Shown: positions 60,339 through 64,000 of the stretch, piece after piece
Layout of the letters: the number at the start of each line of letters is the position of its first letter
Numbering within the stretch: the stretch's first letter is position 1
Source of the DNA: an uncultured Oscillospiraceae bacterium
GTDB lineage: Bacteria; Bacillota_A; Clostridia; Oscillospirales; Oscillospiraceae
DNA length: 64,000 bases
Direction: 5' to 3'
Assembly (NCBI GenBank): GCA_910579155.1
Contig: CAJTTS010000008.1
Span: forward strand, 1-64,000
Program-made: the position numbers and the translations under genes
Notes under the pieces: model-generated
The model's input: only the letters and a program-made list of their open reading frames with translations
Database searches by the model: none
Told to the model about the DNA's origin: nothing

Positions 60339-61718
60339 ATGAAAAAGGGGCGATTCTGGGTGCTCTTACTATGTGCCTTGGCGGTGGCGCTGGAGCTGTC
60401 CCCCGTCGTGACGGCGTCCCCGTTCACGGGGAGCAGCGGAAGCGGCAAGGCGGCAGAAAGCCCCGCCACCGTTGCGATGATATCCCAGACGGACGGCGCT
60501 CACGTCAGGTATATGAACGGAGACGACCAGGGGCTGTTTCAGCCGGAGAAGGCGCTGACCCGGGGGGAACTGGCTCAGATCCTCTATGGGATTGTGGCGG
60601 ACCGGCCGGCGGTCAGGCCCGTGCTCCAGGATGTGCCCGGGGACGCCTGGTATGCCCCGGCGGCGGAGACGGTGATCGGGCTGGGGCTGATGACCGACGA
60701 TTACGGGATGTTCCGCCCCGGCGACCCCGCCACGCGGGCGGAATGCGCTTACGCCCTGTCCCGGCTTTTGCCCGGGGACGCGCCGCTGGTGGATGTGTTC
60801 CCCGACGTGTGGCCGGGATACTGGGCCTATCAGGACATTTGCCGGACGGTGGCCCAAGGGCTGTTCTACGGGGACGGAACGGGTAATTTCCGCCCCGACG
60901 ACAGCTTGCGCCGGTGCGAGGCGGCGGCCGTGTTCAACCGGCTGCTGGGCCGGTCCCCGGACATCGGGACCCTGGCCGCGTGGGACGGTCTGCGTACCTT
61001 CCCCGACGTGCCCGGCTCCCACTGGGCCTACGGCGAGATCATGGAGGCCACGGTGACCCACCGGTATACCGTGGACGGCAGCGGCGAGCGCTGGCTCCCG
61101 GCGGAGGGCGAGGCCCCGGCGGTGGCCGTCACGCCGCCCCCCTCGGAGGCCGCCGGGCGCCCCAACGGACCCCAGCGCATCGACGGGCATCTCTACTGGG
61201 TGTCCGACGGGACGTTTATCCGGAATCAGAACATGGGCGGGTTCTACTTCAACGAAAACGGCTGGTACACCACCGGGGACGAGGAGCTGGACGGGATGCT
61301 CAACGAGCTGGTGGACCGGCTTACCACCGAGTCCATGAGCCGGGATGAAAAGCTGCGCGCGCTTTACAATTACGTCCGGGACAACTTCACCTACCTGAAG
61401 CGGCCCCTCATCGAAACGGGACAGACGGGCTGGCATGCAGAGTATGCCAAGTACTTTTTGACCAACGGCAAGGGGAACTGCTACAACTTCTCCGCCACCT
61501 ACTGCCTGCTGTGCCAGGAGCTGGGCCTGCCCGCCTATACCGTGGTGGGTTCGGTGCTCAACAGCCCCCACGGATGGGTGGAGATTGTTCTGGACGGCGA
61601 GGTCTATATGTTTGACACCCAATTGGAGTGGCGCTACCTTCACCAGTATAAAAAGACGGGGTACGACCTGTTCAAAATGTCCCCCAGCAAGACGCCGTTT
61701 CAATACACCAGGTCATAG
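60339..61718 (+). CDS. Secreted SLH-domain protein with transglutaminase-like domain
   Basis: A 459-residue protein with a Sec signal (MKKGRFWVLLLCALAVALEL, cleavage near residue 28). Three SLH-type repeats follow (QGLFQPEKALTRGELAQILY; MTDDYGMFRPGDPATRAECA; GDGTGNFRPDDSLRRCEAAA), which attach proteins to secondary wall polymers. After a Pro-rich linker comes a transglutaminase-like core with Cys in GKGNCYNFSATYC (near 379), His in SPHGWVEI (near 411) and Asp in YMFDTQLEW. Role in wall assembly or peptide processing is inferred. GAGAGGGAATCAAG precedes the ATG. Confidence 0.92.
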   Translation: MKKGRFWVLLLCALAVALELSPVVTASPFTGSSGSGKAAESPATVAMISQTDGAHVRYMNGDDQGLFQPEKALTRGELAQILYGIVADRPAVRPVLQDVPGDAWYAPAAETVIGLGLMTDDYGMFRPGDPATRAECAYALSRLLPGDAPLVDVFPDVWPGYWAYQDICRTVAQGLFYGDGTGNFRPDDSLRRCEAAAVFNRLLGRSPDIGTLAAWDGLRTFPDVPGSHWAYGEIMEATVTHRYTVDGSGERWLPAEGEAPAVAVTPPPSEAAGRPNGPQRIDGHLYWVSDGTFIRNQNMGGFYFNENGWYTTGDEELDGMLNELVDRLTTESMSRDEKLRALYNYVRDNFTYLKRPLIETGQTGWHAEYAKYFLTNGKGNCYNFSATYCLLCQELGLPAYTVVGSVLNSPHGWVEIVLDGEVYMFDTQLEWRYLHQYKKTGYDLFKMSPSKTPFQYTRS

Positions 61719-61753
61719 GACGGGGCCGAGTATGTTCTGGGGATGAGAGAGAA

Positions 61754-63163
61754 ATGGTTTTCAGTTCACCGATCTTTTTGTTTTGCTTCCTGCCTGTTGT
61801 CTACATCATCTACCGCATCCTGCCGGGGATCAGGGTACGGAACGGGTGGCTGGCTGTAGCCAGCTTGGTATTCTACGCCTTTGGGCAGCCGTTGTATCTG
61901 CCCCTGCTGCTGCTCAGCGTGGGGATGAATTACCTGTTCGGGCGGCTGATGATGTCCCCCGCAGGGCGGGGGAAGCGGTGGCCCGCCGCCTGGGCGGTGG
62001 CGGCGAACCTGGCGCTACTGGCGGCGTTCAAGTATTTGGATTTCTTCGCGGGGATCTTGAACGGGCTGTTCGGGTTGGAGCTGTCCTTGCCGGGGCTGGC
62101 GCTGCCCATCGGCATCTCCTTCTACACCTTCCAGGGGCTGAGTTACGCCATCGACGTATACCGGGACCCGGATTCCGGAACAAAGAGCTTCGGCAAGCTG
62201 GTTTTGTACATCTCCTTCTTCCCCCAGCTCATCGCGGGGCCCATCATCAAGTACCACGACGTGGCCCGGCAGATCGGTGACCGGGCGCTCGCCCCGGAGC
62301 TGACGCTGACGGGGCTGGGACGGTTCATGACGGGGATGGCCAAGAAGCTGCTGCTGGCCAACACCGCCGGGCAGGTGGCGGACGCGGTGTTCGCCATGGA
62401 GGCCGGGGCGCTGGACCTGCGGCTGGCCTAGCTGGGGGCGGTGTGCTACACCCTGCAAATCTACTTCGATTTCTCCGGCTACAGCGACATGGCCATCGGC
62501 ATGGGGCGGATGTTCGGCTTCTCTTTTGGGGAGAATTTCAAGCTGCCCTACGCGTCCAAATCCATCAAGGAGTTCTGGCGGCGGTGGCATATCTCCCTCG
62601 GCTCCTGGTTCCGGGATTATCTGTACATCCCCTTGGGCGGCAGCCGGAAGGGTAAGAGCCGCACCATGGTGAACAAGTTTATTGTGTTTTTCTCCACCGG
62701 GCTGTGGCACGGAGCCAACTGGACCTTCGTGCTGTGGGGACTGTGGCACGGGCTGTTTGCCACGCTGGAGGACGCGGGTGTGATTCCAAAACGTTTCCGG
62801 GAGTCTGCTTTTGCCCATCTGTACACCATGCTGGTGGTGGCGCTGGGCTTCACCCTGTTCCGGGCGGACAGCCTGAGCGCCGCCGGGGCGATGTTCGCCC
62901 GGATGCTCGCCGGGGTCAACTTCGCCCCCGCCCACGACCTGGCCCTCATCTCCCTGCTGGACGCCCGGACCGTGTGCCTCCTCATCGCCGCCGTCCTGCT
63001 GGCCTTCGGCCTGCCCCAGCGGCTGGCGGGGCGCATGTCCAAGCCCGTGCCGGAGGTTGCCCGCGGGTGGGTGCGGGCGGGGGGGTGCGCCGCGCTGTAC
63101 GCGCTGTGCGTGCTGAATCTGTCCAGCGCCGCTTTTAACCCGTTCATCTACTTCCAATTCTGA
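61754..63163 (+). pseudogene. MBOAT O-acyltransferase (AlgI/DltB-like) gene with an in-frame amber codon
   Basis: The reading frame would code for 469 residues of an AlgI-type membrane O-acyltransferase, but codon 226 (62429-62431) is TAG. The flanking protein reads GALDLRLA, stop, LGAVCYTLQIYFDFSGYSDM; relatives usually have Trp (TGG) here, so a single G-to-A change explains it. The rest is intact: YTFQGLSYAIDVYRD, PQLIAGPIIKY before the stop and FWRRWHISLGSWFRDYLYIP, LWHGANWTFVLWGLWHG (catalytic His near codon 319) after it. Products could be a 225-residue fragment plus an internal start near 62441 (GTG). A readthrough tRNA or a sequence error is also possible. It transfers acetyl groups to wall or surface polymers. 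Confidence 0.9.
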
Positions 63164-63174
63164 GAGGCCACCCG

Positions 63175-64000
63175 ATGAAGCTGATAACAAAAGCAAACCT
63201 GGCCATGGGCGCCTTTTTGATCGCCAGCCTGGTCCCGTCGGTGGGGATGCTGCTCCTCCCGGAGGAGCCGGCGGCGGCCAATCAGACCCTGGCCCGGCCC
63301 CCCGCCCTCACCACTGGGGAGGGGAAGCTCAACCCCGAGGTGCTGGACGAGGTCACCGACTATGTGGCCGACCACTTCGCCCTGCGCCAGCGGCTCATCA
63401 CCGCCAACGCCGCTTTGGAGGCTGCGGTATTCCGCACCTCCGCCCAGGACAGCGTGACGCTGGGAAAGGACGGATGGTTGTTCTACCGGGAGACAGTGGA
63501 CGACTACTTACATACCGACCCGCTCACCGACCGGGAGCTGTTCGGCGCGGCCCGGACCCTGGCCCTGCTGACGGAGTACGCCGGACACCACGGGGCGAAG
63601 CTGGTGTTCACCGTGGCGCCAAACAAGGCGTCGCTTTATCCGGAGTATTTGCCCTATGTGGGCACGCCCCTGGAGGGACAGGACGACATTGACCGCCTGG
63701 TTCCCCTGCTGGAGGAACAGGGGGTGGCCTATGCCGACCTGTTTGCCCCCTTCCGGGAGGAGGAACAGGCGCTTTACCACGCCACCGACTCCCACTGGAC
63801 CAACCGGGGGGCGGCCCTGGCCCACGATACGCTGATGGAGGCGCTGGGGGAGGAGGGCTGGACCGCGTGGTTCACCCAGCCGGGACGGATCACCGGGACC
63901 CACCGGGGGGACCTGTACGAGATGCTCTATCCAACCGGCACGGCGCTGGAGGGCGAAACGGAATATGACAGGGAGTTTTCCTTTACATCTGTACGGCCCA
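63175..64000 (+). CDS. AlgJ/AlgX-like O-acetylation partner, partial at window end
   Basis: An ATG at 63175 follows GAGAGG and the frame is open to the window end (275 codons). The product starts MKLITKANLAMGAFLIASLV, a signal anchor, then ADHFALRQRLITANAALEAA, GKDGWLFYRE, FTVAPNKASLYPEYLPY and HATDSHWTNRGA. The DSHWT motif and GKDGWLFY are typical of the SGNH/DHHW proteins that act with MBOAT acyltransferases in polymer O-acetylation. It lies 11 bases after the interrupted MBOAT gene, so the pair is one operon. Confidence 0.85.
   Translation, partial: MKLITKANLAMGAFLIASLVPSVGMLLLPEEPAAANQTLARPPALTTGEGKLNPEVLDEVTDYVADHFALRQRLITANAALEAAVFRTSAQDSVTLGKDGWLFYRETVDDYLHTDPLTDRELFGAARTLALLTEYAGHHGAKLVFTVAPNKASLYPEYLPYVGTPLEGQDDIDRLVPLLEEQGVAYADLFAPFREEEQALYHATDSHWTNRGAALAHDTLMEALGEEGWTAWFTQPGRITGTHRGDLYEMLYPTGTALEGETEYDREFSFTSVRP

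Overview
The window (64 kb) is a chromosomal origin-proximal region of a GC-rich, low-copy-repeat-bearing Firmicute. The gene set and order (rplU-prp-rpmA; rpmH-rnpA-yidD-yidC-khpB divergent from dnaA-dnaN-S4-recF-remB-gyrB-gyrA; hemZ; noc/parA/parB; a butyrate-type thiolase with a CoA-transferase; TPP and Mn2+ riboswitches) point to the class Clostridia, most probably the Oscillospiraceae/Flavonifractor-Intestinimonas neighbourhood. That placement is inferred from gene content and protein character, not from a database match. No prophage, insertion sequence with a transposase, CRISPR array, rRNA or tRNA gene was seen.

Layout. 1-7.9 kb, minus strand: start of rpmA, prp, rplU, (one plus-strand lipoprotein), hemZ, an MBL hydrolase, then khpB, yidC, yidD, rnpA and rpmH. 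7.9-9.8 kb: the origin-like zone, with divergent rpmH/dnaA promoters and, after dnaA, a cluster of TTCCACA-type DnaA-box-like sites. 8.1-17.1 kb, plus strand: dnaA to gyrA. 17.1-18.5 kb: small regulators (XRE, ribbon-helix-helix), rnhA and a 56-residue protein. 18.5-50.9 kb, almost all minus strand: aspS, an ECF sigma/anti-sigma pair, hisS, mgsA-minD, a long operon-like run parA-parB-coiled-coil protein-serS-mscL-rsmG, noc, a YitT protein, tadA, a second sigma/anti-sigma-like pair, a CoA-transferase/thiolase operon, a riboswitch-controlled P-type ATPase, a PrsA-like foldase, mfd, pth, prs and an HD protein. The plus strand carries only xpt and an AraC/GyrI regulator in that block. 51-64 kb: a GntR-ABC operon, an HD hydrolase, thiT under a TPP riboswitch, an M23 hydrolase with a WalR-like box, an SLH/transglutaminase protein and an O-acetylation pair whose MBOAT gene has an in-frame amber codon.

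How the parts work together. Replication initiation (dnaA, dnaN, recF, gyrBA), segregation (ParA/ParB, Noc and five parS sites within 6.1 kb), division-site selection (MinD), ribosome biogenesis (L21, L27 with its processing protease, L34, RNase P protein, RsmG, Pth, TadA), membrane protein insertion (YidC/YidD/KhpB) and three aminoacyl-tRNA synthetases form the housekeeping core. Around them sit envelope and sensing functions.

Most of the unexplained structure is in the intergenic DNA: a ~140-bp dispersed repeat with seven copies, a second GC-rich repeat of which one copy lies inside a reading frame, a MITE-like element ending in A/T hairpins that also supplies a hairpin-plus-Shine-Dalgarno leader to three unrelated genes, and a pair of inverted ~75-114 bp elements that bracket noc. 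The best candidate small genetic system is the divergent ribbon-helix-helix/56-residue pair at 18.06-18.50 kb with a perfect inverted repeat over its promoter.
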